Positions 1 through 10,181 of a stretch of 64,000 nt of DNA are shown piece after piece. Position 1 is the stretch's first letter; each line of letters opens with the position of its first letter. Origin of the DNA: Xiphydria camelus (taxonomy: Eukaryota > Arthropoda > Insecta > Hymenoptera > Xiphydriidae). Position numbers and translations under genes: made by a program. The stretch spans positions 13,834,232 through 13,898,231 of the forward strand of contig OY783199.1 in assembly GCA_963678675.1 (NCBI GenBank). The letters are read 5' to 3'. The notes beneath the pieces were generated by a model. That model searched no databases and was not told the DNA's origin. It was given only the letters and a program-made list of their open reading frames with translations.

Positions 1-2604
1 CCTCGAGTATGTATCCGATGGGTGAGTCGTCGGGCACATTCCACTGGAAGTGGTCGTTGTCGAGGATCTCCACCCACTCGAAGCCACCGTACGGGAGATG
101 TTGCGTCATCGCCCAGCCATACAAGTTGTTCACATCGAAGTACATGAGGTACTTCGTCTCCTCCTCGGGATTATAGTCCCTCATGTACACGTTGTTGGCT
201 CGAGCGTAACGGTTGCTGCACTGGCTGACACCGCCTTGGATGCCCCGCTCGACGAACGTGAGCATGTCGATATCGGTGAGCAGTTGCAGCTCGATCGCGG
301 TGTACTTCAGCATGGCGTCCCACGTGAGGCCGGGTGTGGTATAGTAATGGGCTGGGTCCAGACCGTACGCTTCGAGGCAGTTGCCACGAAAGTTTTCGAA
401 AACGTCGGCCAGCAGCAGGATGTCGGTCTTGAGGTAGAGGTCCGCGTACTCGCCCAGAGTTCCCACGTTGAACTCACGCCAGACCCTCTGGGCGTGTTTG
501 TAGTCCTTGTCGGAGATGCCGCAGCCATTGAGACGGCTGTCAAATTGTTGCTGGGTCGGCAACTCCGTGACGTCGAGCTTGGCCCACGCGTCGATAAATT
601 CGTAGGTTAAGACCCCTTTCCGCCTCAGCAATTCGAACTGGTCGGTCTGGATTTGCGGGAACTGGCTCTTGGTGATCGGCGCCTCCGTGAGGTAAGACGC
701 CAACTTCTCCAGCGAGGATGCCATGAAGCGGAAGGAGTCGATATATCGAAGAGCGATGTCGCTGCTCTTCAGATGTTTCGTGAACGAGACGTATCGCTCC
801 ATGTTCAAGGGTAAAAGGTCGATCCGGCCGTCGAAGCAGGTGGATATCTCCTTGATGATGAGGTAGCTGTCGTAGCCGCTGAGATTGTGGAAGACTACGG
901 GAATGGTGCGCGAATCCTGATAATTGGTGAGATGGCAGTGGTCCCGAACTCTCCTCACATCCAGCAGCGGCTTCTCACAAATGTGACACTTCTCGGTGAT
1001 GCGGAAAGCCCTCTTCTGTTCCTCCGTGAGCGGTTGCATGGGTATGGTGTTCTTGAGGACTCCTTCGACCTGCTCGACCAGCTCAGAAAGTTCGCGCGCG
1101 AACCATTCAGCGGGTTTCGGGCCGCGAAAGCTGTTGTAGTGGGACAGCGTGTCGTCGTAGCTGCACCTCACGTAGAAACCCACGCTGAACGGTTCGTGCA
1201 CTTGACAAACTCTCGTCTTGCTCATCTGCTGCAGGTCGACGTTCTTCAGGAGACACTCGAAGTCTGCGTAGACGACAAACGGCACCCTTTCCTTGAAGTT
1301 GAAGTTCTTAAACTTCAAGGTGCTCTGAGTCGGCGCAGGCATCTTGACCTTACACCGATTCACCTGGATGCAGTCGACTTCGTGGGCTTCCAGCTTTTCA
1401 GTACTCCGGAAGTAGTGCAGGCAGCGATCACAGATATACTTTTTTCTATCCGTTCTTGATAGTTGTGCGCTGACCAGCCGAGAGAAGTCCTTTATCCACA
1501 CGTAGTGGTAGTTGGTGTGAGTTTCATCATCCTCGTTCACCTCCTCCTCATTGGATTCCTCGTCGAGACGTATCGATCTTGAATCATGAGGAGATTCACA
1601 TGTTTGGTCTTCTTGTGCGAGGTGACGTAGATGGGTGCGACCGCAAATTTTTCTTTGCGTTTTAGCAGAACGTATATGTCGATCGAGAGCTCGTTCTGCT
1701 TCTCAAACTTCGGGACCTCTCTTGGCGTCACTGGGAAGTCTATGCTCGTAAAGTTCAGTTCGTTTTCATACGGCCTGTACACTGACACACGGTTGGGATT
1801 ACGATCAACGGGATGCAGTGCAGAAAGGAGTGCCCACTTAAAACACTGGTCGTCAGTGTTTTTCACGTTAACACAGGCTTTCTTCATCCTGACATATTCT
1901 GGAAGTTCGAGGTAGGAGCTGCCTCTCATTGGATTGTACCGGTTCACGTTGACGATCAAGTTGATGACGACTCGCAACGTCCAACCCGAGTCCCGCTCCT
2001 GGAATTCCTCCATTTGTCGGAGAATGGGGTCCCGCACATTCTCGACGAACCACTGTCTCACATCGGTGGTCTGCAGGATTGGAACATTGTTCGTGGCGAA
2101 GGTCTTCAGCTCGATGATCTCCTCGTCATTCTTGGAGATACTGTACTCGCCCTCCAGTACAGCATTCACCTTCAAGGCGTTCGCCCTCTTCAGCACGTTC
2201 TTGATGCGTGGTGTGAAGAGGGCTTGGGCGTCCTGCAGGAAGGTGGCGGGGTCCAGGTTTCGTAGGTTTACGATTATCCCGGTGCGGATGCGCCCGTCGA
2301 ACGCCGACTGGAGATCCTCCCACGAGACGCGTCTCTGTTCGCGTTGACCCAGCCGCCCACCTCTCACGAACAAGCTTTTGAGTTTCCGATTGTAACTCTT
2401 AACTCGTCTGATGGTGGCCAGGTATCGTTGTTTGTCGGCGACCGATGCCCCCTCTTGGCGCATCAATCGTCCGAGCAGGCGCAAATTCTCAGTTCCATGT
2501 CGAATCCATTGCGTGATCTCGGTGGGGTCAACTCTCTTGCGATTGATGAGCTTGAAAGCTTGGCGATGGATGTTTACAATACTCTTACATTGATTGGAAG
2601 ACAT
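1..2604 (-). pseudogene. Type-B DNA polymerase (Polinton/Maverick-like), partial, frameshifted
   Basis: Protein-primed-type family B DNA polymerase of a virus-like mobile element. It would replicate the element's DNA. Reading right to left, the start ATG is at 2604. A ~350-residue N-terminal region of the kind fused to such polymerases in insects ends with the frame breaking at about 1561-1571, where a 1- or 2-base indel occurs just after an IYVTSHKKTKHVNLLM-like stretch. The next frame then stays open to the window edge. It holds a C2H(C) zinc finger (CDRC...), Exo I (YADFE), Exo II (HNLSGYD), Exo III (YLKTD) and the start of polymerase motif A (DVNNLYG). Motifs B and C lie outside the window. 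The HCHLT zinc region near 925-940 lacks about a dozen residues normally found before the Exo II block, an apparent in-frame deletion. Seen: ORFs, motifs and frame break. Known: DNA_pol_B_2 architecture. Inferred: Polinton-like origin. Confidence 0.85.
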
Positions 2605-2804
2605 GTTGTCGTTTTCAAGAGCGAGGTGTGACTAATGGTATGAGCGCGGTGACGCGTGGTATTTAAACAAAGACGTTGTGGTGGTGGCGGAGTGTGAAGA
2701 GGTTCTTCGTCGGAATATCCGAGCCACAGCTCGCGCGAATTTGAATCCTCGTGCAGCGGAGTGCGCGTTGATGGTACACATTGCAGCGAACCGCGCAAGC
2801 CTGC

Positions 2805-3215
2805 ATGTGCAAGTCAGGGAAATTTGATAGCAAGATTGCTCGGAGCTGGCGTCATCCCAGGAATCGGACGTGCGCAGTAGCGTTGCCACGTGCAAGCTGG
2901 AATCTGTTCTGTCTGGATGGCACACGCGAGAGTCAGCGAAATTTGATAGCCGGAGACACAACAATTCCGGGGATCGGACGTGCGCAGTAGCGTTGGAATT
3001 TGATGCACGTGCAAGTTTGCAGCTGCTTGGAGCAAGACCGAGCCTGCACACGCGAGAGTCAGCGAAATTTGATAGCCGGAGACACAACAATTCCGGGAAT
3101 CGGATGTGCGCAGTAGCGTTGGAATTTGATGCACGTGCAAGCAAGACCGAGCCTGCATACGCGAGTCAGCGAAATTTGATAGCAGGACGTGCGCAGTAGC
3201 GTTACCACGTGCAAG
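2805..3215. repeat. Tandem repeat array upstream of the polymerase gene
   Basis: Four imperfect direct copies of a unit of up to ~125 bp. Each contains GTCAGCGAAATTTGATAGC, then ACGTGCGCAGTAGCGTT, then CACGTGCAAG. Copies begin near 2812, 2929, 3057 and 3163; the last is the shortest. The array starts about 200 bp upstream of the polymerase ATG, so it may be the element's control or terminal region; this is inference. Confidence 0.8.
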
Positions 3216-3229
3216 TTGGAACCAAAGTA

Positions 3230-3640
3230 GGGGAGGTCATCGAAATGGCACTGCGAGCGAAGTGGGGATCCGCCAGATGACGTTGCGAGCGATGTCGAGA
3301 TGGCGCTGCGAGCGAGGTGGAGGTCTGCCAGATGGTGTTACGAGCGAGACATGGGGAGTGGGGGTTCGACCAATGGTGGAGCTCTTTTGGGGTAAAATTC
3401 AAAATGGCCTGCCATCGATGGTGGCGATACCTGGCGGGGGTTGGCGAGTGTGGGTTCGACCAATTTAGGAGCTCCGTGGGTGGGGGTTCAAAAAATGGTG
3501 GAACTCCGTGGGTGGTGGTTCGACCAATAGCGGAGCTCTGTTGGGGTAAAATTCAAAATGGCTGCCACCGATGGTGGCGACACCTGGCGGGGGTTGGGGA
3601 GTGAGGGCTCGACCAATGGCAGAGCTCCGTTGGGTCACGT
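3230..3640. repeat. Second, GC-rich tandem repeat array
   Basis: Two repeat types are adjacent. From 3235 to 3345 a ~55-bp unit with CTGCGAGCGA and GCCAGATG recurs. From about 3375 to 3640 a ~150-bp unit recurs, containing TTGGGGTAAAATTCAAAATGG, a GATGGTGGCGA block, CCTGGCGGGGGTTGG and GGTTCGACCAAT followed by GGAGCTC. No gene-like reading frame stands out. Confidence 0.75.
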
Positions 3641-3649
3641 GGTGCGCGA

Positions 3650-3900
3650 ATTCAAGTTTCCCGCCATGTTACCCCTGAAAGTAGGCAACCCGTCCGGATT
3701 GATGTGCTAGAACCGGCCTAGCTTATCTACTTGCGATCTTTGGGATATCCTATGCCAGATGCCTCGAGACTGGGAAACGTTTTCGCATTACGCCACCGAC
3801 TCTTCGAGAGATGTTGGTCGACTCCAGTCATATATAGAAACCGGACATAACAGTGACTGCTCTCGAAGGTTCTCGTTAAATTTTTTAAAATAATTTCATA
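3650..3900 (-). repeat. Decayed tRNA-derived SINE unit, copy 1
   Basis: Aligns by eye with the better copy at 6440-6650. Shared blocks are GCCACCGACTCTTC, ACCGGACATAACAGTGACTGCTCTCGAAGGTTCTC and the AT-rich tail that follows. The polymerase III box sequences are decayed here. Confidence 0.6.
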
Positions 3901-4142
3901 TGTTCTTTTTCAAAACAGTAGCGATTATGATAATTATTCATTCACTATTTATAGTAGAATATTCGTCAAGAATCATGTTAAAGTTAACCCAGTAGCGCCC
4001 AGCGTCTTATGTATAGGACGGCCATTTGGAATTTTTTTCTCATAACCTCTGAGTAACAAATCATGCAATTTTCGTAAAGAAAATCCACCAGAAATTAATT
4101 TGGGCTTTAATGGGTTAAGTTCACGATGGAATTTTTGTATTA
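3900..4142. other. AT-rich stretch, nothing recognised
   Basis: No convincing coding, repeat or RNA signal seen between the SINE-like copy and the mariner derivative. Confidence 0.5.
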
Positions 4143-4685
4143 TTAGGTGTTGGAATTAATTTGTAGCGTCGGTCTTAACAATAAATGGCACGCAAGTAGT
4201 ACAGTATTTCTTTGTTACCGATAGTAATGTAATATCGTAAACATCACAATTAATTGTAAGAATTCTTTATATACATAAGTGTTTGACATGAGTCTTGATG
4301 GACTAATGCCTCCAAATCATTATCTTCAAATTATTCGGCTCCTTGTGGTCCAAGTCGAAATCACCAGCTTTAAAACGTGCAAACCACTTCCGACGCGTTT
4401 GCTCGTAGCTAGAGCATGTACACTTCCACTAAATACGATGAGCTTTAGCTGCACTTTTGTTCATATTAAAATAATGAAGCAAAACTCCCCGCAAGAACAC
4501 TTTATTCGGCACAAATTTTGATATATTCAATTTATTATAAAATGTTGTTATTTATGATTTGAAAAAAGGTTATGTACCAACCAAGTTGGGAGTTGACTTA
4601 TCACCAGTAGGAAAACGTCTTAAAAGTTTGTGCATGATAATATTTTTTCATTAAAAAAACGCTACGAATTAATTCCAACACCTAA
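4143..4685 (-). mobile_element. Mariner-family deletion derivative
   Basis: Bounded by near-perfect ~27-bp inverted repeats starting TTAGGTGTTGGAATTAATT and flanked by TA on both sides, the Tc1/mariner target. The 543-bp interior keeps only the start of a transposase gene on the minus strand. The 3' coding part is gone, so it can only have moved with help from a full-length relative. Confidence 0.85.
4275..4530 (-). pseudogene. Mariner transposase N-terminal fragment
   Basis: The minus-strand reading resembles the mariner DNA-binding domain. KKSAA-like residues (seen as NKSAAKAHRI) are followed, in a shifted frame, by RRKWFARFKAGDFDLDHKE, the classic end of the paired helix-turn-helix region. 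At least one frameshift separates the two. The catalytic D34D domain is absent. Seen: these residues. Known: mariner N-terminal consensus. Confidence 0.75.
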
Positions 4686-4729
4686 TATAATTTTTAATTT
4701 TTATTGAACAATTTGGATTTTTTCAAAGA

Positions 4730-5340
4730 TTAAGTCACAGTGGCGTCACAGTAACGTCACCCAGTGACAATCACTCCGTAGCATCCCAGTAACGTATGAG
4801 TAACGTCACTCAGTGACAATCACGCGGTGGCGGCACAGTGAAGCTCCCGTGCCAACACGACGTGCTGCCACCGCGTGACGCTCGGGTGAAAGTCACGCTT
4901 AGCTATCGGGGTGCCCGTATCTTTTACCGTACCCCGATAGCCAGGTGGCTTCACAGTGGTGGCACTGTGGGACCACGCGGTGATTTTGAGAAACATCACA
5001 GTGATGTCTTGGTGCGTGCCCACTGGGGTATCACTGTGGCATCACGCAGTGTATAAAGTGGATAAAGTAGGATTTTGCAAAAGGATAAAGTAGGATTTTG
5101 CACGCAGTGACTTTAAAGAGGTTTTTCACTGTGTGCCCGTGCAGTGCCGCCGCCTGCCACCCGCCTACCCCTATAGCAAAGTGGCACCACAGTGACTGCA
5201 CCCTGCTTTCACGCGGTGCATTCGAGTGCATGCACTGGGGTGTCCATCTGTCTGTCCACCGTGAAGCCACACTGCAGTCACGCAGTGTAAGTACGATGGT
5301 AAAAGTAGAATTTTGCAAAAAGGGGGAGATAAAGTAGGAT
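4730..5340. repeat. CACAGTG/CACTGTG-rich repeat, copy 1
   Basis: Contains at least eight exact CACAGTG or CACTGTG heptamers and many CACGCGGTG/CACGCAGTG variants. An inverted pair GCTATCGGGG (about 4908-4917) and CCCCGATAGC (about 4934-4943) suggests two repeat units abutting at their ends. Long ORFs on either strand here are by-products of the repeat. Confidence 0.7.
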
Positions 5341-5374
5341 TTCTCGCCTGCCTTATCCGCCTACTAGAGTGTCG

Positions 5375-5480
5375 GTTTTTTTTCTCAAACCCAACCCGGC
5401 CAGGACTCGAACCTGCGTTCTTTAGGAGACTGGGAACGCTTCTCGCATTCTACCAATTGCGCCATCGACTCTTTGTGGTG
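5375..5480 (-). repeat. tRNA-derived SINE head, copy 2
   Basis: On the minus strand a polymerase III box A (TGGCGCAATTGGTA, around 5451-5464) is followed by a perfect box B (GGTTCGAGTCC, 5403-5413). A G-rich stretch and a run of eight As come next. The spacing and incomplete cloverleaf favour a SINE promoter rather than a functional tRNA gene. Confidence 0.7.
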
Positions 5481-5594
5481 GAAGTAGACTAAAAGAGTTA
5501 TACATATAATATCGATACCTGAAAGCAACAGTACTGTGACTACATAGTGAGATAAACCCGAAAGCCGATTTTGAGCTATGTCAAACGTAAACTA

Positions 5595-5711
5595 AAACCG
5601 GCCTTTATACAATGCAACACTGAGATATCTCGGCAAACATATTTAAATAAATATTTAATTTAAATATTTTTACCAAGATATCTCAGTGTTGCATTGTGTA
5701 AAGGCCGGTTT
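5595..5711. repeat. Short foldback MITE
   Basis: Arms of about 40 bp beginning AAACCGGCCTTTATACAATG and ending in the inverse, with the TGAGATATCT block in both arms and an AT-rich loop. No coding content. Confidence 0.8.
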
Positions 5712-6009
5712 ATATATATATATATATATCATTAAATTTTTTAAAATAATTTGATACTTTCTTTTTCAAAGCAGTTGCGAATTAATCATTCATTATTTAT
5801 GGAATAATTCAGTACAATTTGCACTGTTTGAAACATTATTATAATATCAATTTTGTTATTTTCTAATTTAAAAATTCTTCTATCGGGGTGTGAAATCAAT
5901 TAATTCTAAATTTAAAACCACACTTACGCAGATCAAAATTTGCAACTAGTCACAAATTGCTTTCTAGAAACAAACCTATTATTATATCAATTTTGTTACT
6001 TTCTAATTT

Positions 6010-6440
6010 AACACATTCGCTGCCACTTTTAGATTGATTGCATCGCGCTCAGTGCCGGTAACAGACTGAATAATGTAATGTGCACGACACAATGTGTCTC
6101 CGATCGGAGCCGGCGGCACAGGCGCAAAGTGTCGACTGGCTCCGATCGGAGCCGGCGGCAGCAAACGTGTTAAAAATTTTGTGAAGACAATGAATTTACC
6201 GACGTTCATGGTCGGTAAATTTACGAAGTGTGCACGCCGAAAAGGCACCGTGACTGCACTGAGTGTAACTATTGTGTCTTTGCGCTGTGAACCACTCAGT
6301 GTGTTCACTGTGTAGCCACGGTGCTTTTAGTTTGTGTACGCCACGCGATCATGCCACGGTGAGACCACAGTGACGCCACTACGTGGCAGCACTGCGTGCG
6401 GTTAGCGTGTACATCCACGCTTTGCTATCGGGGTAGTAGT
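6010..6440. repeat. CACAGTG-rich repeat, copy 2
   Basis: The reverse complement of this segment matches 61935-62240 over most of its length. Shared features are CCCCGATAGCAAAGCGTGGAT, CGCAGTGCTGCCACG, the TGGCGTACACAAACTAAAAG block and a TTTACCGACCATGAA segment. Two TCCGATCGGAGCCGGCGGCA direct repeats sit at 6098-6155. Confidence 0.75.
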
Positions 6441-6650
6441 GTCGCTTTTTTTTCACGCCCTAAAGGGATTTGAACCTGCGATCTTCAGGATACGAGATGC
6501 TTCGAAACTGAGAATGCTTTCGTATTCTACCAATTGAGCCACCGACTCTTCAAGCGCGGTATTGCTCCACTCCGGTCATAATAGAGAAACCGGACATGAC
6601 AGTAACTGCTCTCGAAGGTTCTCATTAAATTTGGTAAAATAATTTGATTT
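6440..6650 (-). repeat. tRNA-derived SINE unit, copy 3
   Basis: Minus strand: box A TGGCTCAATTGGTAGA (about 6527-6542) and box B GGTTCAAATCC (6466-6476). On its 5' side is a ~100-bp conserved leader also present at 3790-3900, so the repeat unit extends beyond a plain tRNA head. An A-run follows the tRNA-like part. Confidence 0.7.
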
Positions 6651-6664
6651 TTCTTTTTCAAAAT

Positions 6665-7321
6665 AAATGTCAACATAACCACGTAACATAAACAAAGAAT
6701 TTGTAAATAAAAGTAGTTTTAAAAGTGCAAGTGCAATAAACCCAATTCATAAGTGATGAATATCGGTATCGAAGATATCTTATCAATTCTAGGAGAGTCA
6801 AAAATTCCGCTAGTAGAAGGAGAAGCGGTATTGAAAGCAGGTTTGTACTTTCCTGCGGAATCAAAAAGAGAAACCAAAATGCAGTGAAAATCATCGCTTC
6901 TTGCATACAATCGTCACATGGTACTATTTGCCCTACTGATTTATGAACAGAAGCGTTGCAAAAACATGTTTGCGTTTTCCTCTGGCCCAGCTGCACTTGC
7001 ACGTTGCTTCTTTATTGTTGTTTACCAGTAAGATGTTCACTTCAACTTCGTGAGGAGCACTTGTTACATGTGACGATTGTATGCAAGAAGCGACGATTTT
7101 CACTGCATTTTCCTTTCTCTTTTTGATTCCGCAGGAAAATACAAATTGCTTTCAATACCGCTTCTCCTTCCACTAGCGGCATTTTTGACTCTCCTAGAAT
7201 TGACAAGATATCTTCGATACCGATATTCATCACTTATGAATTGGGTTTATTGCACTTGCACTCTTAAAACAACTTTTATTTACAAATACTTTGTTTACGT
7301 TACATGGTTTTCTTGACATTC
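6665..7321. repeat. Foldback element with a coding-like stretch in both arms
   Basis: Arms of about 255 bp (6665-6920 and 7065-7321) around a ~150-bp loop, with ends AATGTCAACATAACC and its inverse. Each arm, read outward-in, can encode MNIGIEDILSILGESK followed by PLVEGEAVLKA. The repeat of this potential exon is a consequence of the palindrome. I do not recognise the peptide with confidence. Confidence 0.8.
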
Positions 7322-7464
7322 GGTACGTAACGACGGCCATCTTAGGAAGAACGAAACGCCACCATACGGCGGTGCCCGACGCGAATAAAAATTCCGTAAG
7401 GCGTCGGCGAATAGACCAATCAGGATCAAGTATTCCGTTGTGGCAAAAACTCGCACTCCGGATC

Positions 7465-7545
7465 CTCACTGTGGCATCAGAGTAACGTCACTCAGTGACG
7501 CCACCGCGTGATGCTTGGGTGAAAATCACGCTTGGCTATCGTGGT
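7465..7545. repeat. Fragment of the CACAGTG-rich repeat
   Basis: Matches part of copy 1: GAGTAACGTCACTCAGTGAC, then CACCGCGTGA, then GTGAAAATCACGCTTGGCTATCG. It is truncated by the adjoining foldback MITE. Confidence 0.65.
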
Positions 7546-7550
7546 ATGTA

Positions 7551-7890
7551 CCGTATGTCCCACTCTGTACGGGCCAGTTTGAAGTTACGTTCGGGGAGGC
7601 TTGGTCGGTACTTGAGTGATTTAATACCGGTAGAAGTCGAGTCGATAGTTAGAGTTGGTGTCAATTCGGGAGATCGAAGCATCTAACCTCGAAATTATGG
7701 ATTTAAATGGAATGGAAATTACTCACCATTATTCACAAATTCATAATTTCGTGGTTAGACGCTTCGATCTCCCGAATTGACACCAACTCTAACTACCGAC
7801 TCGACTTCTACCGGTATTAAATCACTCAAGTACCGACCAAGCCTCCCCGAAGGTAACTTCAAACTGGCCCGTACAGAGTGGGACATACGG
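7551..7890. repeat. Foldback MITE of the CCGTATGTC family
   Basis: 340-bp near-perfect palindrome with CCGTATGTCCCACTCTG at the left end and its inverse at the right. Arms of ~150 bp contain AATACCGGTAGAAGTCGAGT and the CAATTCGGGAGATCGAAGC block. Related copies lie at 19683-20540, 39076-39328 and 42405-42815. No ORF. Confidence 0.9.
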
Positions 7891-8087
7891 ATCATCCCAA
7901 ATTAAACAAGCTTAGATACCGACATTGCCGAAACTTTACCGACGGTCAAGAATTTTATAGTTAGAGTTGGCTTGAGAAGAGTGCGCTGTGTGTGCTGCGT
8001 GGGGAGGGGAGCATAGCTAGGTGCGTGGTAGTGGTAGGTAGTACGCTACGCAGGTATCCGATACTCGACGACTCAAGCACGCTTTTA

Positions 8088-8131
8088 CAGGCAAACCTGA
8101 GTGTACATGTGACTACACTCAGGTTTGCCTG
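8088..8131. repeat. Perfect 18-bp hairpin
   Basis: CAGGCAAACCTGAGTGTA, an 8-base loop, then the exact inverse. Just left of it, GCTACGCAGGTATCCGATAC also occurs in the end of the Harbinger-like element at 60511, so this may be a remnant of that family. Confidence 0.8.
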
Positions 8132-8420
8132 TTTCTATTTTTTCTTCTCGACAGCAAATGCTAGTATAATTGCTAAACACGCTTCATCCATTATGCAGTG
8201 AAACGACATTTCGACATCCTTTCATGTACTGACAAAAATATTTTCAAAGTGTACTGACCATCTAGACGCCACGAAAATATTGATGGAATGATTCAATACT
8301 TAACAACAATACTTACTGGCCTCATAACTGATCGTCTAAACGCCGCTTGCTCTAACGGTCGGTTGGGGAGCCAGCAGGGGAGGTATAAATGACGTAGCAG
8401 TGATGCTACTGAATTCTCGT

Positions 8421-8650
8421 TATGCCGGGTTTACACGCTTGGCACTTGCCACAAACTCCAAGCCTTCACAAACGCACAAACGTGTAAACGCTTCGCAAGC
8501 GCTTACCGTTAACTTCCTTTGATTTATGCCAAAAACCGACACTCGGTCGGATCAGCGACAAGTGCTAGCAAGCCTACACAAGCAAAGCCAAATGCGCTAT
8601 TCACACGTTTGAATTTGTGAAGGTTTGGCAAGCGTATAAACCCGGCATAA
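8421..8650. mobile_element. Short MITE
   Basis: 230-bp unit with imperfect ~25-bp inverted ends (TGCCGGGTTTACACGCTTG and inverse) and possible TA flanks. The interior holds repeated CAAGC/GCTTG words. No coding capacity, so it is non-autonomous. Confidence 0.75.
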
Positions 8651-9049
8651 CACTGCTTGTGTTTGTTTACTCCTCAGTTTTCATATCGGTATGGTGGCAG
8701 TAATCTGATAGAAGATTTAAAAAGAGATGATATCAACATATTGAACCTTGAATATATTTAGATGTAACGGTGGATTCAGAAACTTTTTTCGAATGTCGGA
8801 AAGTGAATTTGAATATTTGTTGTAAAAAATTGGGCCAAAAATATCTAAACAAGACACTAATTTAAGAACTGCTATTCCCACAAAGAAGCGTCTCAGTGTA
8901 ACATTACGGTTTTTATCAACCCGAGCAGCCTCGGTGCGATCCGGCGTGCTGTCGGTTTTTGGCGATGCTCAAAGGCCGCCCCAAACTGCTCGCTTCGTGT
9001 AGACGCTAAATTACTTGGCTCATGCTCAGATGCTTATTTCTTTATTCGT
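8651..9049. other. No gene seen
   Basis: Mixed-composition DNA with no recognisable family or conserved frame. Confidence 0.4.
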
Positions 9050-9330
9050 GTTCCGTCGCAGGATAGACGGAATTCAGAATATTGGTTCGTACCGTTTGAT
9101 AGCACCGCGATCTGAATACCTCACTAATCTAAGGGTTAATCTAGCCATTAGGCAAACGGTATATTTCGACGAAAGCGGCAAATGCGCTTGCAGTCTTGCA
9201 CCTTTCCCGGAAATGGTAATCGATACCGCTATACGTGGAATACTAAATCCGTCTTGTAAAGGAGAGAATGACGAATTCAATAGATGACCGATCGGGAAGA
9301 CCAATCCAACCAAGGGCCCGTTTATGCCGA
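9050..9330. repeat. Dispersed repeat family, GTTCCGTCGCA copy
   Basis: Begins GTTCCGTCGCAGGATAGACG and ends near TAAAGGAGAGAATGACGAATTC. Diverged partial copies occur at 15967-16110, 29256-29880 and 43130-43260, sharing GTTCCGTCGCA, the GTTTAATAGTATCG-like stretch, or the GATACCGCTATA...GTAAAGG tail. The short ORFs in it are not conserved between copies. Confidence 0.6.
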
Positions 9331-10181
9331 GCGTTATCGCACCGCTGCTGGAACATACCGCCCGCCTTGCCGAAAGACGTCAACTCGACTACCCTTTGAT
9401 GTTTACCGATAAACCAGTCGACATGACGATCGTCAAAATCTAGTCGACAAACTCTAGTCGAAAGTGTCGATCGACTCTTATCTGTCGATCGAGAATGTCG
9501 ACTCAGTGAGGGCGCGCCTTAATACCTGGCTTATCAGGTATAGAAGGTCGCTTCACCTTTCGGCATAGTCTGACCCCTCTTTATGGCCAAGGTCGAGCAA
9601 CGGTACTCTTGTCCGCTAGATCTGAGGCTCGGAAAATACCCAACGTCATCCCTTGTTCTAATGTCATTAAATGAACAACGACAATAATGTGAATACTCCA
9701 ACTACCAGACCGAGTACAACAATTGACGCTGTATTCTCTAGGAATCTAGAAAATATTAAGGTGTAATATCTAGTGGGAATTTTTGTTCCATTTTTTTATT
9801 GGCTTAAATGGCGTAAAAACATGTCAAGAGTAATGTCTGACATCTTCCATTGTTGAAAAAAAATTTTAAGTGCTCGTAAAAGACGAATTTTCGAAGCAAG
9901 TCCGAGCGCTTGGAAATGGCAAATTGAGTTGCAGGGTGAGTTTCGCCCCTTTTACTCGGTACCTGCGGTGCGAAAAGGTACCCCTTTTAGTTCCTAAATG
10001 AGGTACAGATAGTGCTAATTGGTAGTTTGAAGCAAATATTGAACATACGTTGGCTGAATAGCCATTTTAGTCGTTGCAATCGAATTGCGAACACGTGTTG
10101 CGAGCGTTGTGTGGCCAGTTTTTTAGTGCATTTGAGTCGTGTTTTCAATTATTTTGTTAACTTTATTGAACTATATTGAAA
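9331..10181. other. Upstream flank of the Mutator-like pseudogene
   Basis: Between 9410 and 9510 GTCGA/TCGAC words are dense. Otherwise nothing recognised. The segment from about 9750 may be the 5' non-coding part of the transposon whose gene follows; no terminal repeat was found. Confidence 0.4.

Noticed and set aside
50..1459. Plus-strand ORFs of 186 and 190 codons
   Set aside because: They lie opposite the polymerase frame with its conserved exonuclease motifs; antisense shadows.
5375..6650. Possible tRNA genes on the minus strand
   Set aside because: Box A and box B are good, but acceptor stems do not pair and A-runs follow; tRNA-derived SINE heads explain them better.
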